Positions 1-9,500 of a stretch of 64,000 bases of DNA are shown here, one piece after another. Positions within the stretch are counted from its first letter, which is position 1. Every line of letters begins with the position of its first letter. Origin of the DNA: Rikenellaceae bacterium. GTDB lineage: Bacteria; Bacteroidota; Bacteroidia; Bacteroidales; Rikenellaceae. Made by a program: the position numbers and the translations under genes. Under the pieces are notes generated by a model that saw only the letters and a list, made by a program, of their open reading frames with translations, did no database searches and had not been told where the DNA came from. The DNA is taken from positions 62,001 through 126,000 of the forward strand of contig JAGBHC010000031.1 of NCBI GenBank assembly GCA_017935625.1, given 5' to 3'.

Positions 1-1265
1 TGCAGCGCAATCTGGTGCGGTCGCATGCCTGCGGCACGGGCGAACGGGTGCCGCGCGAGATTGTCAGGCTCATCCTGCTGCTCAAGGTGCAGTCGCTCTG
101 CTACGGCCACTCGGGCGTGCAGCTCCGCACCGTGCAGCGCTTGTGCGACATGTATAACGAAGAGATTCTTCCAGTGATTTACCAGCAGGGTTCGCTGGGC
201 GCATCGGGCGACCTGGCGCCGCTGGCCCACATGAGCCTGCCGCTGATAGGCGAGGGCGAAGTGGAGTGGAACGGAACGGTGATGCCCGCCGGCGAAATGC
301 TCGCCCGCAAGGGGTGGAAGCCCCTTGAACTGGCCTCGAAAGAGGGGCTGGCGCTGCTCAACGGCACCCAGTTCATGAGTGCCTACGGCGTGTGGGCGCT
401 GCTCAACGCCCGGCGTCTTTCCGACTGGGCCGATGCGGTGGGGGCTCTCTCGCTGGATGCCTTCGACGGCCGCACCGAACCTTTCGAGGAGGCGGTGCAT
501 GCCATCCGTCCCCACCGGGGGCAGCTGGAGACCGCCCGCCGCATGCGGCAGCTGCTGGCCGGCAGCCGCCTGGCCGTGCGCCGCAAGGAGCATGTGCAGG
601 ACCCCTATTCGTTCCGCTGCATCCCGCAGGTGCACGGCGCCTCGAAAGACGCCATCGACTATGCGGCCGGGGTGCTGACTACGGAGATTAACAGCGTGAC
701 GGACAATCCGACCGTCTTCCCGGAACTGGACAGCGTCATCTCGGCCGGCAACTTCCACGGCCAGCCGCTGGCGCTGGCCATGGATTTTCTGGCCATCGCG
801 CTGGCCGAGCTGGGCAACATCTCCGAGCGGCGCACCTACAAGCTGATTTCCGGGGCCCGCGACCTGCCCAAGTTCCTGGTGGCTGCGCCGGGACTCAACA
901 GCGGATTCATGATTCCGCAGTATACGGCCGCCTCGATAGTGAGCCAGAGCAAGGGGCTGTGCATGCCGGCCTCGGTCGATTCCATCCCCTCGTCGCAGGG
1001 GCAGGAGGACCATGTGAGCATGGGCTCCAACGCCGCCACCAAGCTGTGGCGCGTGGTGTGCAACACCGAACGGGTGCTGGCCATCGAACTCTTCAATGCC
1101 GCACAGGCGCTGGAGTTCCGCCGTCCGGAGCGCACCTCGCCGGTGCTCGAGAGACTGGTCGCCGCATTCCGCGAGCGGGTACCTTTTATCGATAACGACA
1201 CGGTGATGTATCCCCACATCGAACAGGCCGTCCGATTCCTGCGCACGTATGAGATTGCTGATTGA
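1..1265 (+). CDS. hutH: Histidine ammonia-lyase (histidase), 5'-truncated by the window edge
   Basis: Deaminates L-histidine to urocanate, the first step of histidine degradation in the cytoplasm. The frame is open from base 3, where it reads QRNLVRSHACGTGE, a conserved internal histidase segment, so the true start lies upstream and the GTG at 15 is not the start. The Ala-Ser-Gly triplet that cyclises into the MIO cofactor is at 201-209 inside GASGDLAPLAHM. The segments DNPTVF and SSQGQEDHVSMG, typical of the family, follow. The stop overlaps the hutI start by 17 bases, so the two are co-transcribed and probably translationally coupled. About 420 residues are present of the usual roughly 500. 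Confidence 0.96.
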   Translation, partial: QRNLVRSHACGTGERVPREIVRLILLLKVQSLCYGHSGVQLRTVQRLCDMYNEEILPVIYQQGSLGASGDLAPLAHMSLPLIGEGEVEWNGTVMPAGEMLARKGWKPLELASKEGLALLNGTQFMSAYGVWALLNARRLSDWADAVGALSLDAFDGRTEPFEEAVHAIRPHRGQLETARRMRQLLAGSRLAVRRKEHVQDPYSFRCIPQVHGASKDAIDYAAGVLTTEINSVTDNPTVFPELDSVISAGNFHGQPLALAMDFLAIALAELGNISERRTYKLISGARDLPKFLVAAPGLNSGFMIPQYTAASIVSQSKGLCMPASVDSIPSSQGQEDHVSMGSNAATKLWRVVCNTERVLAIELFNAAQALEFRRPERTSPVLERLVAAFRERVPFIDNDTVMYPHIEQAVRFLRTYEIAD

Positions 1266-2487
1266 CAATGCCGCGCTGGTGGCGGGAATCGCCCCGGCCG
1301 GCGTTCCGCGGCTGTGCGGCGCGCAGATGGAGCGCTTCGGCGTGATGGAACGGGGGTGGGTGCTGGTCGAGTCGGGCCGCATCGCCGGGGTGGGGGAGCC
1401 CGGCCGGGAGCCCCGTGCCGACCGGGTGCTCGACGCCGGCGGCGGAGCGGTGCTGCCCGCTTTCTGCGATTCGCACACCCACATCGTCTATGCGGGCAGC
1501 CGCGAGGGCGAGTTCATGGACAAAATCCGGGGGCTGAGCTACGAACAGATTGCCGCGCGCGGCGGAGGCATCCTCAACTCGGTGGACCTGCTGCGGCGCA
1601 CCTCCGAGGAGGAGCTCTACCGTCAGGCGATGGAGCGCGTGGGGGAGATGACGGCTTTCGGGACCGGCTGCGCCGAGATAAAGAGCGGCTACGGGCTCTC
1701 GACCCGCGACGAGGTGAAGATGCTGCGGGTGATAGCCCGCATCGCCGAGAGCTCGCCGATGAAGGTGCGGGCCACCTTTCTGGGGGCGCACGCCGTGGCG
1801 CGCGAGTACCGGGGCCGGCAGGAGGAGTACGTGGAGCTGGTGTGCCGGGAGATGATTCCGGCCGTGGCGGCCGAGGGACTGGCCGATTTCGTGGACGTCT
1901 TCTGCGACCGGGGTTTCTTCACCGTGGAGCAGACGCGCCGCATCGTGGAGACGGGGGCGCGTTACGGCATGCGGGCGAAAATCCATGCCAACGAGCTCGA
2001 CTTTTCGGGCGGCGTACAGCTGGGCGTGGCGTGCGGAGCCCTGTCGGTGGACCACCTCGAGCGTTCGGGCGAGGCGGAGATAGCGGCGCTGGCCGGGTCG
2101 CAGACCGTGCCCACGCTGCTGCCGGGCGCATCGTTTTTCCTGGGGATGCCCTATGCTCCGGCCCGGGAGATGATTGATGCCGGACTGGGCGTGGCGCTGG
2201 CTTCGGACTACAATCCCGGCTCTTCGCCCTCGGGCAACATGCGGATGGTGATGTCGTTGGGCTGCATCGCCATGCGGATGACCGCCCGCGAGGCATTGGC
2301 CGCCGCCACCCTGAACGGCGCCTGTGCCATGGACCTGAGCGACGAGTATGGCTCCATTACGCCCGGCAAGGTCGCCAATCTGGTGATTACCAAACCGGTC
2401 CCCTCGCTCGACTACATCCCTTACGCCTATTCGTCGCCTCTCGTCCGCCGGGTGCTGCTGAGGGGCGTGGAGCAGCCCGGCCTTTAG
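1249..2487 (+). CDS. hutI: Imidazolonepropionase
   Basis: Hydrolyses 4-imidazolone-5-propionate to N-formimino-L-glutamate, the third step of histidine catabolism. The 412-residue protein is full length for the amidohydrolase family. Metal and substrate motifs are visible in order: SHTHIVYAGSREGEF (about residue 77), KSGYGLS, HANELDFSGG, SVDHLE and SDYNPGSSPSGNM. The start at 1249 lies inside the end of hutH, as expected for a hut operon. The urocanase and formiminotransferase genes are not seen here and presumably lie upstream of the window. No gene follows in the same operon; a spacer with its own promoter comes next. Confidence 0.97.
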   Translation: MRLLIDNAALVAGIAPAGVPRLCGAQMERFGVMERGWVLVESGRIAGVGEPGREPRADRVLDAGGGAVLPAFCDSHTHIVYAGSREGEFMDKIRGLSYEQIAARGGGILNSVDLLRRTSEEELYRQAMERVGEMTAFGTGCAEIKSGYGLSTRDEVKMLRVIARIAESSPMKVRATFLGAHAVAREYRGRQEEYVELVCREMIPAVAAEGLADFVDVFCDRGFFTVEQTRRIVETGARYGMRAKIHANELDFSGGVQLGVACGALSVDHLERSGEAEIAALAGSQTVPTLLPGASFFLGMPYAPAREMIDAGLGVALASDYNPGSSPSGNMRMVMSLGCIAMRMTAREALAAATLNGACAMDLSDEYGSITPGKVANLVITKPVPSLDYIPYAYSSPLVRRVLLRGVEQPGL

Positions 2488-2828
2488 CTCGCCCGGGTGT
2501 TTTGCGGGGCGGGGGCGCTGGGCGGCGTTTGGCTTGGGCGGAAGCCGGGTTTCGCGGGCGGCCGATGCCTCGCCGATGTTTCGCGGCCGTCCGAACTCCT
2601 CCTCTCTCCCCTTGGGGCGGGCCGTTCCCGTGTGTGACGCCGCCTGTCGGGTTCTTGCGGAAACCGCCGGCGGCAGGGGCGGTCCGTTCATCGGCAGCTG
2701 CGGTCGTTTTTTCGGGGGAAGGAGAGCGGCGGTTCCGCTCTTTTGCTATCTTTGCGGCGGTTTTTAGCGAGGCTCCCTGCAGGAGGCCGATGCGAAAAAC
2801 GATTCAGGTTGATAATTGAGTTGGGTTT
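2488..2828. other. Intergenic spacer, GC-rich
   Basis: No convincing gene is present. The one small plus-strand frame through it has arginine- and glycine-rich composition typical of GC-rich noncoding DNA. It contains a Bacteroidetes -7 box near its right end. Confidence 0.6.
2747..2754 (+). promoter_or_regulatory. -7 promoter box for the MFS transporter gene
   Basis: TATCTTTG matches the Bacteroidetes -7 consensus TAnnTTTG and lies 75 bases before the MFS start. No good TTTG -33 box is visible at the expected distance. Confidence 0.6.
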
Positions 2829-4007
2829 ATGAAAAAAAGTCTCGTTTCCCTCGCCTTCGGCGGCTTGGGACTGGGCATGACCGAGTTCGCGATGATGGGC
2901 GTGCTGCCCGACATCGCCGGCGACCTGCATGTCACCATTCCGCAGGCGGGGCATTTCATTTCGGCCTACGCGCTGGGTGTGTGCGTCGGGGCCCCGACGC
3001 TCATTCTGCTGGCCCGCAATCTGCCGCCCAAGCGCACGCTGCTCGCTCTGATGGCGATGTTTACGCTTTTCAATATCCTCTCCGCCCTTTCGCCCGGCTA
3101 CGGAACGATGCTGGTCATGCGTTTTCTGGCCGGATTGCCCCACGGGGCCTATTTCGGCGTGGGAGCCATCGTGGCCGGACGGCTCGCCGACGAGGGAAAG
3201 GCGGCGGAGGCGGTCTCCATCATGTTCGCCGGACTGACCGTCGCCAATGTGGCGGGGGTGCCGCTGGGGACCTACGTGGGCAATCTCTTCTCGTGGCGCT
3301 ACACCTTCCTGATGGTGGGGGCGTGGGGCTTGGTGACGCTCTGGTTTCTCCGCCGGTGGCTGCCCGTCGTGGAGGCGCAGCCCAGAAGCGACGTGCGCAG
3401 CCAGTTCCGCTTTCTGAAACTCCCCTCGTCGTGGGTGCTCATGGGGGTGACCATGCTCGGCAACTCGGCGCTTTTCAGCTGGTACAGCTACATCATGCCC
3501 ACCATGCGCAGCGTAGCGGGTTTCGGAGCCGACAGCGAGATGCTGATTATGATGGTCGGCGGAGCGGGCATGGTCATCGGCAATCTGCTGGGCGGAAGAC
3601 TCTCCGACCGGCTGACCCCGCAGCGCACCGAGCGACTGCTGCTGATACTGCTCACCGTGTCGCTCGCCGGTTCGTTCGCCCTGACCCATGTGCAGGCTGC
3701 GGCGCTTTGTCTGACGCTTACCGGGGCGGCGCTCGGTCTCTCGCTTTCGGCGCCGATGCAGGTGCTGGTCATCCGCAACGCCGATGCGGGCGGACAGATG
3801 CTGGCGGCCGCTTCGTGTCAGGTCTCCTTCAATCTGGGCAATGCCATCGGGGCCTATTGCGGCGGCCTGCCCGTGGCGGCAGGGATGGACTACACCTGGC
3901 CCGCGGCCGTGGGAGTCGGCTTCTCGGTGGCGGCTTATCTGCTGATGCTCTGTTTCAGGGCCCCTTATCCTGCCGACCGCTATGCGTGCGGCGAATCGTC
4001 GAAATGA
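2829..4007 (+). CDS. MFS transporter, AraJ-like efflux permease
   Basis: Predicted 392-residue inner-membrane carrier of the major facilitator superfamily, probably with 12 membrane helices in two halves. The N-terminus (GLGLGMTEFAMMGVLPDIA) and the loop RLADEGKAAEAVS resemble the AraJ / sugar-efflux branch. The substrate cannot be told from sequence. The start at 2829 is followed by a basic MKKS and a hydrophobic first helix. The gene ends nine bases before the YbaK gene, so the two probably share a transcript from the promoter at 2747. Confidence 0.88.
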   Translation: MKKSLVSLAFGGLGLGMTEFAMMGVLPDIAGDLHVTIPQAGHFISAYALGVCVGAPTLILLARNLPPKRTLLALMAMFTLFNILSALSPGYGTMLVMRFLAGLPHGAYFGVGAIVAGRLADEGKAAEAVSIMFAGLTVANVAGVPLGTYVGNLFSWRYTFLMVGAWGLVTLWFLRRWLPVVEAQPRSDVRSQFRFLKLPSSWVLMGVTMLGNSALFSWYSYIMPTMRSVAGFGADSEMLIMMVGGAGMVIGNLLGGRLSDRLTPQRTERLLLILLTVSLAGSFALTHVQAAALCLTLTGAALGLSLSAPMQVLVIRNADAGGQMLAAASCQVSFNLGNAIGAYCGGLPVAAGMDYTWPAAVGVGFSVAAYLLMLCFRAPYPADRYACGESSK

Positions 4008-4016
4008 TTTGCGTTT

Positions 4017-4499
4017 ATGGCTAAGATAAATAAGACCAATGCGGCCCGGCTGCTCGACCGGGCGGGCATTGCCTACGAACTGGTCCCCTATCGGGTGGAC
4101 GAAGAGCATCTCGATGCGTGTCATGTGGCCGAACAGCTGGGCGAGGACATCGCTTCGGTCTTCAAGACGCTGGTTTTGCGCGGCGACCGGACGGGACTTT
4201 TCGTCTGTGTCGTTCCGGGAGACCGGGAGGTCGATTTGAAGGCGGCCGCCCGCATTTCGGAAAACAAGAGCGCCGAGATGATACACGTGCGCGAACTGTT
4301 GCCGCTGACCGGATACATCCGGGGCGGCTGTTCGCCGATAGGGATGAAGAAGACGCTGCCGACCTTCTTCCATCGTTCCGCCGCAGAGCAGGAGCGGATA
4401 TATGTGAGCGCCGGTGTGCGCGGCCTGCAAATCGCCGTGGCTCCCTCCGACCTCATCCGCTTCGTCGGGGCCCGGGTGGGCGACCTGGTCTGCGAATAG
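4017..4499 (+). CDS. ybaK: Cys-tRNA(Pro)/Cys-tRNA(Cys) deacylase, YbaK family
   Basis: A 160-residue editing-domain protein that hydrolyses misacylated Cys-tRNA(Pro), protecting translation. Family signatures are the N-terminal KTNAARLLDRAGIAYEL, the segment VFKTLVLRGD, KAAARISENKSAEM with the conserved lysine region, and GYIRGGCSPIGMKK. Length is normal for YbaK (about 155-160). It follows the MFS gene after nine bases. Confidence 0.95.
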   Translation: MAKINKTNAARLLDRAGIAYELVPYRVDEEHLDACHVAEQLGEDIASVFKTLVLRGDRTGLFVCVVPGDREVDLKAAARISENKSAEMIHVRELLPLTGYIRGGCSPIGMKKTLPTFFHRSAAEQERIYVSAGVRGLQIAVAPSDLIRFVGARVGDLVCE

Positions 4500-4593
4500 A
4501 CGTCCCGTTCGAGGGCCGGTTCGGGGTCCGGCGGTCGGGGAACGGTATTCGGGGCCCGGCGTTCTGGAGCCGGACGTTGGCGTTCGGGGACAG

Positions 4594-4660
4594 AGTCCGG
4601 CATTCGGAGTCCGGCATTCGGAGTCCGGCGGTCCGTGTCCGTGTCCGTGTCTGTGTCCGG
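4594..4660. repeat. Short tandem repeats (14-mer, then hexamer)
   Basis: AGTCCGGCATTCGG is present twice in tandem from 4594 with a partial third copy at 4622, followed directly by about four copies of the hexamer GTCCGT (one GTCTGT variant). Noncoding microsatellite-like DNA. Confidence 0.75.
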
Positions 4661-4878
4661 GGCGGCGCGGGGTGCTCTTCGGTGTCCGCGGCCGGTGCTC
4701 GGAGTCCGTTGCCGGAGGCTGGATTCGCGGTCGGGCGCAGGGGAATATTCCGCCCGGTTCCGGAGCCGATGCGGGTGTCTGCGCTCCGCAATGCACCCGG
4801 CCGAAGGGCGAAAAGGGGGCTTCCCGGCCGGGGAAAATGAAGATTTGAGAGAAAAGAGTTATTTTTTTGTTCTTTTTC

Positions 4879-4909
4879 TTTGTCGGAAAGAAAAAATGCT
4901 ATATATTTG
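4879..4909 (+). promoter_or_regulatory. Promoter of tRNA-Asn
   Basis: TTTG (4879-4882), 19-base spacer, TATATTTG (4902-4909): a near-ideal Bacteroidetes promoter 55 bases before the tRNA. Confidence 0.85.
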
Positions 4910-4964
4910 CACTCCGAAATGAGACGGTAACTGCTTCGGCAGAGCCTCGCATTGGAATAGAAAT

Positions 4965-5038
4965 TCCTCAATAGCTCAGTTGGTTAGAGCACCTGACTGT
5001 TAATCAGGGGGTCCTAGGTTCAAGTCCTAGTTGAGGAG
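4965..5038 (+). tRNA. tRNA-Asn (anticodon GTT)
   Basis: Complete cloverleaf: acceptor TCCTCAA pairs with TTGAGGA, D-arm GCTC/GAGC, anticodon loop CTGTTAA with GTT at 4999-5001, and T-loop TTCAAGT. The discriminator is G. CCA is not encoded. Confidence 0.97.
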
Positions 5039-5041
5039 CGG

Positions 5042-5077
5042 AGCGGAAAGGTTATTTGACTTTTCCGCTTTTTTTGT
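5042..5077 (+). terminator. Rho-independent terminator after tRNA-Asn
   Basis: AGCGGAAA pairs with TTTCCGCT around a short loop, followed by a run of T from 5070. Confidence 0.85.
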
Positions 5078-5121
5078 TCCCGGAGGGGGGGGAGGTGCGG
5101 CCGGGAGAGAGGAGAGAAAGA

Positions 5122-5154
5122 GAGGGGTTGTCCGTCTCATCCGGACAACCCCTC
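5122..5154 (-). terminator. Terminator hairpin downstream of rubrerythrin
   Basis: Perfect 13-bp stem (5122-5134 with 5142-5154) and six-base loop, 47 bases beyond the rubrerythrin stop on the minus strand. The T-tract on that strand is weak (CTCTCTTTCTC). Confidence 0.65.
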
Positions 5155-5200
5155 GTCGTAGGGAGTGGCGCGGCATGCTCGGCCGCGCGGTGTGCGGGCA

Positions 5201-5743
5201 TCAGTAATTTTCGGCCTTGAGCTGGAAATAGCCCTGCGGGTGGGCGCATACGGGGCAGATTTCGGGGGCTTTCCTGCCTACGGCGATGTGGCCGCAGTTG
5301 GAGCACTGCCACAGGCAGTCGCCGTCGCGCGAGAACACCAGGTCGCCCTCCACGTTGGCCAGCAGCTTGCGGTAACGCGCTTCGTGTTCGCGCTCGATGC
5401 GTCCTACCTCCTCGAACAGTGCGGCGATTCGGGTGAATCCCTCTTTGCGGGCCTCCTCGGCGAATCGGTCGTACATGTCGGTCCATTCGTAGTTTTCGCC
5501 GTTGGCGGCGTCGAGCAGGTTGGTCGCGGTGTCGGGTACCGCATCTCCGTGCAGCAGCTTGAACCAGAGCTTGGCGTGTTCCTTTTCATTCTTTGCGGTT
5601 TCGGTGAAGAGGTCCGAAATCTGGACGTATCCCTCCTTTTTCGCTTTCGATGCGTAGTAGAGGTACTTGGTGTGTGCCATCGATTCACCGGCGAAAGCCT
5701 CCTGGAGGTTCTTCTCGGTGCGGGTGCCTTTCAGATTTTCCAT
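5201..5743 (-). CDS. rbr: Rubrerythrin
   Basis: A 180-residue cytoplasmic peroxidase that reduces hydrogen peroxide in anaerobes with electrons from rubredoxin-like donors. An N-terminal ferritin-like diiron domain shows the repeated ExxH pattern ([20 protein letters not shown] and IEREHEARY). The C-terminal rubredoxin-like domain has CSNCG and CPVC spaced by 12 residues, which bind one iron. This two-domain order and length are typical of classical rubrerythrin. It is a single gene between a terminator hairpin and its own upstream promoter and fits an oxygen-exposed gut anaerobe. Confidence 0.97.
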   Translation of the reverse strand: MENLKGTRTEKNLQEAFAGESMAHTKYLYYASKAKKEGYVQISDLFTETAKNEKEHAKLWFKLLHGDAVPDTATNLLDAANGENYEWTDMYDRFAEEARKEGFTRIAALFEEVGRIEREHEARYRKLLANVEGDLVFSRDGDCLWQCSNCGHIAVGRKAPEICPVCAHPQGYFQLKAENY

Positions 5744-5868
5744 AGTCGTTGTTTTTCGTGTTTTTAACTCTTGTTTCTCCTCGATTCTGCGGTACGGCCG
5801 GGAGCGGTTTGCCGGGGAGGCCTTTGCTCCGGTTCCGGAACGCTATCCGGTCGTATCGTTTTCGGTTA

Positions 5869-5900
5869 CAAAAATAGTAATAATTAATATAAATATGAAA
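5869..5900 (-). promoter_or_regulatory. Promoter of rubrerythrin
   Basis: On the minus strand, TATTTTTG (5876-5869) with a weak TTTC -33 element 20 bases further upstream, in an AT-rich patch. This gives a leader of about 120 bases. Confidence 0.55.
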
Positions 5901-5903
5901 TAA

Positions 5904-6465
5904 TTACAAATTTATTTTCGGATGATTTTCCCCGAAGCGTGCGGCTCGGTCTGCATATCGCTGATATATGGCGATATGTGTTCCGTCAGGGAGGCTTTCG
6001 GGAGTAAGCGGGATTCGGAAACAGACCGATGGCGGAGGAATGTCGTCGGAGATATTTCCGCTATGCGGGTGTCGGAGCGGGGAGCAAGCGGGCTTGGGGG
6101 GATTGGGGAGCAGGCGTGACGGGGCAAGTGTGACGTCGTGGTGTAGTGTGGCGGGCGGATTCGACGGTCGGCTGGCGAGAGGCCGAAGAAAGAGACAGGG
6201 CGGAATACAGGCTTGGGGAGCAGGCGCGGCGGAGGCAAGTGTGACGTCGTGGTGTAGTGTGGCAAGCGGGCACGGCAGTCGGCTGGAGAGAGACCGACGA
6301 AAGAGGCGGGGCGGAATGCGGGCGTGGGGAGCAGGCGTGGCGGGGCAAGTGTGACGTGGTGTAGCGTGGCAAGCGGGCACGGCAGTCGGCTGGAGAGAGA
6401 CCGATGAAAGAGGCGGGGTTGGAAGCGGGCCTTGGGGAGGATTCGGGGCGGTGGCCGGCAGAAAA
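5904..6465. other. Noncoding spacer containing a 110-bp tandem repeat
   Basis: Between the rubrerythrin promoter and the DUF2723 terminator. Long frames run through it on both strands, but the repeat period changes between copies (111 then 110 bases), so no frame is conserved. I see no gene. Confidence 0.6.
6124..6425. repeat. Three imperfect tandem copies of a ~110-bp unit
   Basis: Copies start at 6124, 6235 and 6345, each opening with GCAAGTGTGACGT followed by a GTGGTGTAG motif, GTCGGCTGG, AGA.ACCGA and GGGGAGCAGGCG-type blocks. The third copy decays near 6425. The unequal periods argue against coding. Confidence 0.8.
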
Positions 6466-6496
6466 GAGAGGCGCCCTTCGAAAGAAGGGCGCCTCT
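6462..6496 (-). terminator. Terminator of the DUF2723 gene
   Basis: Perfect 13-bp GC-rich stem (6467-6479 with 6484-6496) with a four-base GAAA loop, followed on the minus strand by TTTT. It lies 28 bases past the stop at 6524. Confidence 0.85.
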
Positions 6497-6523
6497 TCTC
6501 GGTCGTGTGCGCGGAGTGCCGGA

Positions 6524-9500
6524 TTAGACCTCCAGCGTGTCGAAATAGGTGTTGAGACGGTCGGCTATTTCGTCGCGGCCGTATTTGCGCGAAGTCTTGT
6601 AGAGCTCCCACAGAATCACCAGATTCTCCTGCAGGGCGTCCTCGACGTATTCGGCGAAGGCGCCGCCGAAACGCAGGTAGTAGTCGGCCTTCTCCATCAG
6701 ATTGTCGGCATAGGCGTTCAGCAGGGCGTCGCCCTTCTCGATGGCGTCGGCGTTGTAGTAGGCTTCGATGAGCGGCACCGTATTGAAATAGGTGTATCGG
6801 AGCTGGTCGAACGGATAGACCTCGATGGCCCGGTCGATGACCTGCTCGGCCCGCGGTTTGTCGCCCGCGGCGGAGAGCGCGTCGGCCAGTCGGGCGAATG
6901 CCTGGCGGACCTGTGCGGAGTTGAGGTTGTTCTGGATGAAGCTGTCGGCATAGGTGCGCTTGTCGGCGATGTTTCCGAAGCGGAAAGCCGCCTCGAAAGG
7001 TTCGCCGCTGCGGGTCTCGCCCATCAGACGCGGATAGAGGTAGTCGATGTCCACGCGCCCCACCTTCGCTCCGGTGACGGTTCCCTGCTCCTGCGGGGTG
7101 TAGATGGGAACCAGACGGAAGCAGGCGCCGTCGAACTGCATGTAGTCTCTGAGTCCGAGGTTGGCCAGCGAGAGGGTCTGCGTGAAGTAGAGCGGACGTT
7201 TCCAGTCGAAGTGGGCCAGCAGGTCGAGCAGCATCATCTCGTCTTTGCGCAGGCTGTTGCCCGTGATGTTGAGATAGAGGGTGTCGGCAATCAGATGGGC
7301 CTCCTCGGGGCGGACGATTCCGCTGGCCAGCACGTTCTCCTTGTTCACCGGAATGGCGATGTGGCGGGCGGGAACGATGTCCACCGACTTGTTCTCGTCC
7401 AGCTGGTATTGGGTGCGGGGCGAATCGCTGAGGATGAACTCCATCACCTGCGCGATGTCCACCGTGTCGCCGCCTACCAGGTCCTGCACCAGCAGCATTT
7501 CGTTGGTGCGGTTCACGTATTTGCTGCGCGGCAGGGAGAAGGGCACGGGGTCGGAGTCGTTCATCTTGCTCTTCTGCTCCTCGATGTACCAGTCGCCGCC
7601 CAGGTAGGAGAGGTTCATGACGCGGATGTCGGGGCGCACGCCCTCCACCTCCTGGTTGTACCACAGGGGGAAGGTGTCGTTGTCGCCGTAGTTCATCACG
7701 ATGGCGTTGGGCAGGGCCGACTGCAGGTAGTTGTAGCCGATGTCGCGGGCCACGTAGCGGTGGCTGCGGTCGTGGTCGTCCCAGTTCTGGGCGGCCAGTA
7801 TCACGGGTACGCAGCTGCATACGGCGGTGGCGGCCACGGCTCCCCACACGCCGCTCTCTTTTTTGCGCAGGGCCGAGAACATATCCTTGAACCACATGAC
7901 GCCCAGACCTATCCAGATGCAGAAGGCGTAGAACGAACCGGCATAGACGTAGTCGCGTTCGCGGGGCTCTCCGGGCGGGGTGTTGAAGTAGAGCACCATG
8001 GCGATGCCCAGCATGAAGAAGAGCCACAGCACGATGGCGAAGTTGCGCTTGTCGCGGTTGAGCTGGTAGACCAGGCCGATGATTCCCAGAATGAAGGGGA
8101 GGAAGTAGTAGGTGTTGCGCCCCTTGTTGCCGGCGATGTCGGCGGGCAGGTCGTCCTGCGGACCCAGGTAGAGCTCGTCGATGAAGCGGATGCCCGAGAG
8201 CCAGTTGCCGTCGGTAATCTGACCCGTGGACTGGATGTCGCTCTGGCGGCCCACGAAGTTCCACAGGAAATAGCGCCAGTACATGAAGTTGAGCTGGTAG
8301 CTGAAGAAGAAGCGCAGGTTCTCGCCGAAGGTCGGCACGGTGACCATCTGGTCGCCGTAGCGGATTTTACGGCCCTCGACCTGTCCCCACTTCTGATACT
8401 CGGCGGGATAGAAATCCTTGGCGGAGCTGTACATGCGGGGGAAGAAGAAGCGGAACTCGGAGGGGTATTCGTATCCGTTGAACTCCTGGTCGGAGGCGTA
8501 TTTGCCGTTGTCGTCGATGTAGTAGATGTCGCGGTATTTGATGGAGGTGACGGGCGACGAGTAGGCGGGGCCGAAGAGCTGCGGCTGGCTGCCGTACTGG
8601 TCGCGGTTGATGAGCCGCAGCAGGCCGTGGGGGTTGTCGGGGTCGTTGCTGTTCATGGGCGGATTGACCGAGGCGCGGATGACCACCGAGGCGTAGGAGC
8701 CGTAGCCCAGCAGGATGACCGTGACGCAGAGGGCGATGGTGTTGAGCAGCACCTTCCCTCTCTTATAGGTGAACCAGACGGCCCAGCCCATCAGGGCGAA
8801 GAGGGCGAAGACGAAAAAGATGAGGCCGCTGTTGATGGGCAGTCCGAAGACATTGACGAATATCCGGTCGAAAAAGGCGGCTATGGCCACCGTGTAGGGC
8901 ATGATGACGGCGTAGATGGCCAGCAGGATGGCTCCCGAGGCCAGGGTGGCTTTCACCACGCCGCGCCAGGTGACGCAGTCCGACTTGCGGAAGTAGTAGA
9001 TGAAGACCAGCGCCGGAATGGTGAGTAGGTTGAGGATGTGGACGCCTATCGACAGACCCATGAGGTAGGCGATGAGCACCAGCCAGCGGTTGGCATGGGG
9101 CTCGTCGGCCACGTTCTCCCAGCGGAGCATGGCCCAGATGACCAGCGCCGTGAACATCGACGAGAGGGCGTAGACCTCGCCCTCGATGGCCGAGAACCAG
9201 AAGGTGTCGGTGAAGGTGTAGGCCATGGCGCCTATCACGCCGGCGCCTATCACGGTCCAGCTCTCCGCTGCGGTGAGCTGCTCGGGACGCTTGCGGTAGA
9301 TGCCGCGGGCCAGGTGGGTGATGGTCCAGAAGAGGAAGAGGATGGTGAATGCGCTGGCCGTGGAGGACATGGCATTGACCATCGCCGCCGCATACTCGTT
9401 GCCGGGCGCGAAGATGGTGAACAGACGCGATATCATCATGAAGAGCGGCGCTCCGGGGGGATGCCCCACCTCCAGCTTGAAGGAGATGGCGATGAACTCG

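Larger units (their letters stand above)
4500..4964. other. Intergenic spacer with short tandem repeats, then tRNA promoter
   Basis: No gene seen. The first 160 bases are a skewed GGCG/GTCC-rich stretch with short tandem repeats. The last 100 bases turn AT-rich and contain the tRNA-Asn promoter. Confidence 0.6.

Noticed and set aside
15-1265. GTG at base 15 as the start of hutH
   Set aside because: The frame is open to the window edge and the residues before the GTG (QRNL) are part of a conserved histidase motif.
2688-4796. Long minus-strand frame opposite the MFS and YbaK genes
   Set aside because: Its His/Arg-rich translation has no domain, and two recognised genes occupy the other strand.
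6404-9028. Long plus-strand frame opposite the DUF2723 gene
   Set aside because: Gly/Val/His-rich translation without motifs, against a well-supported minus-strand membrane protein.
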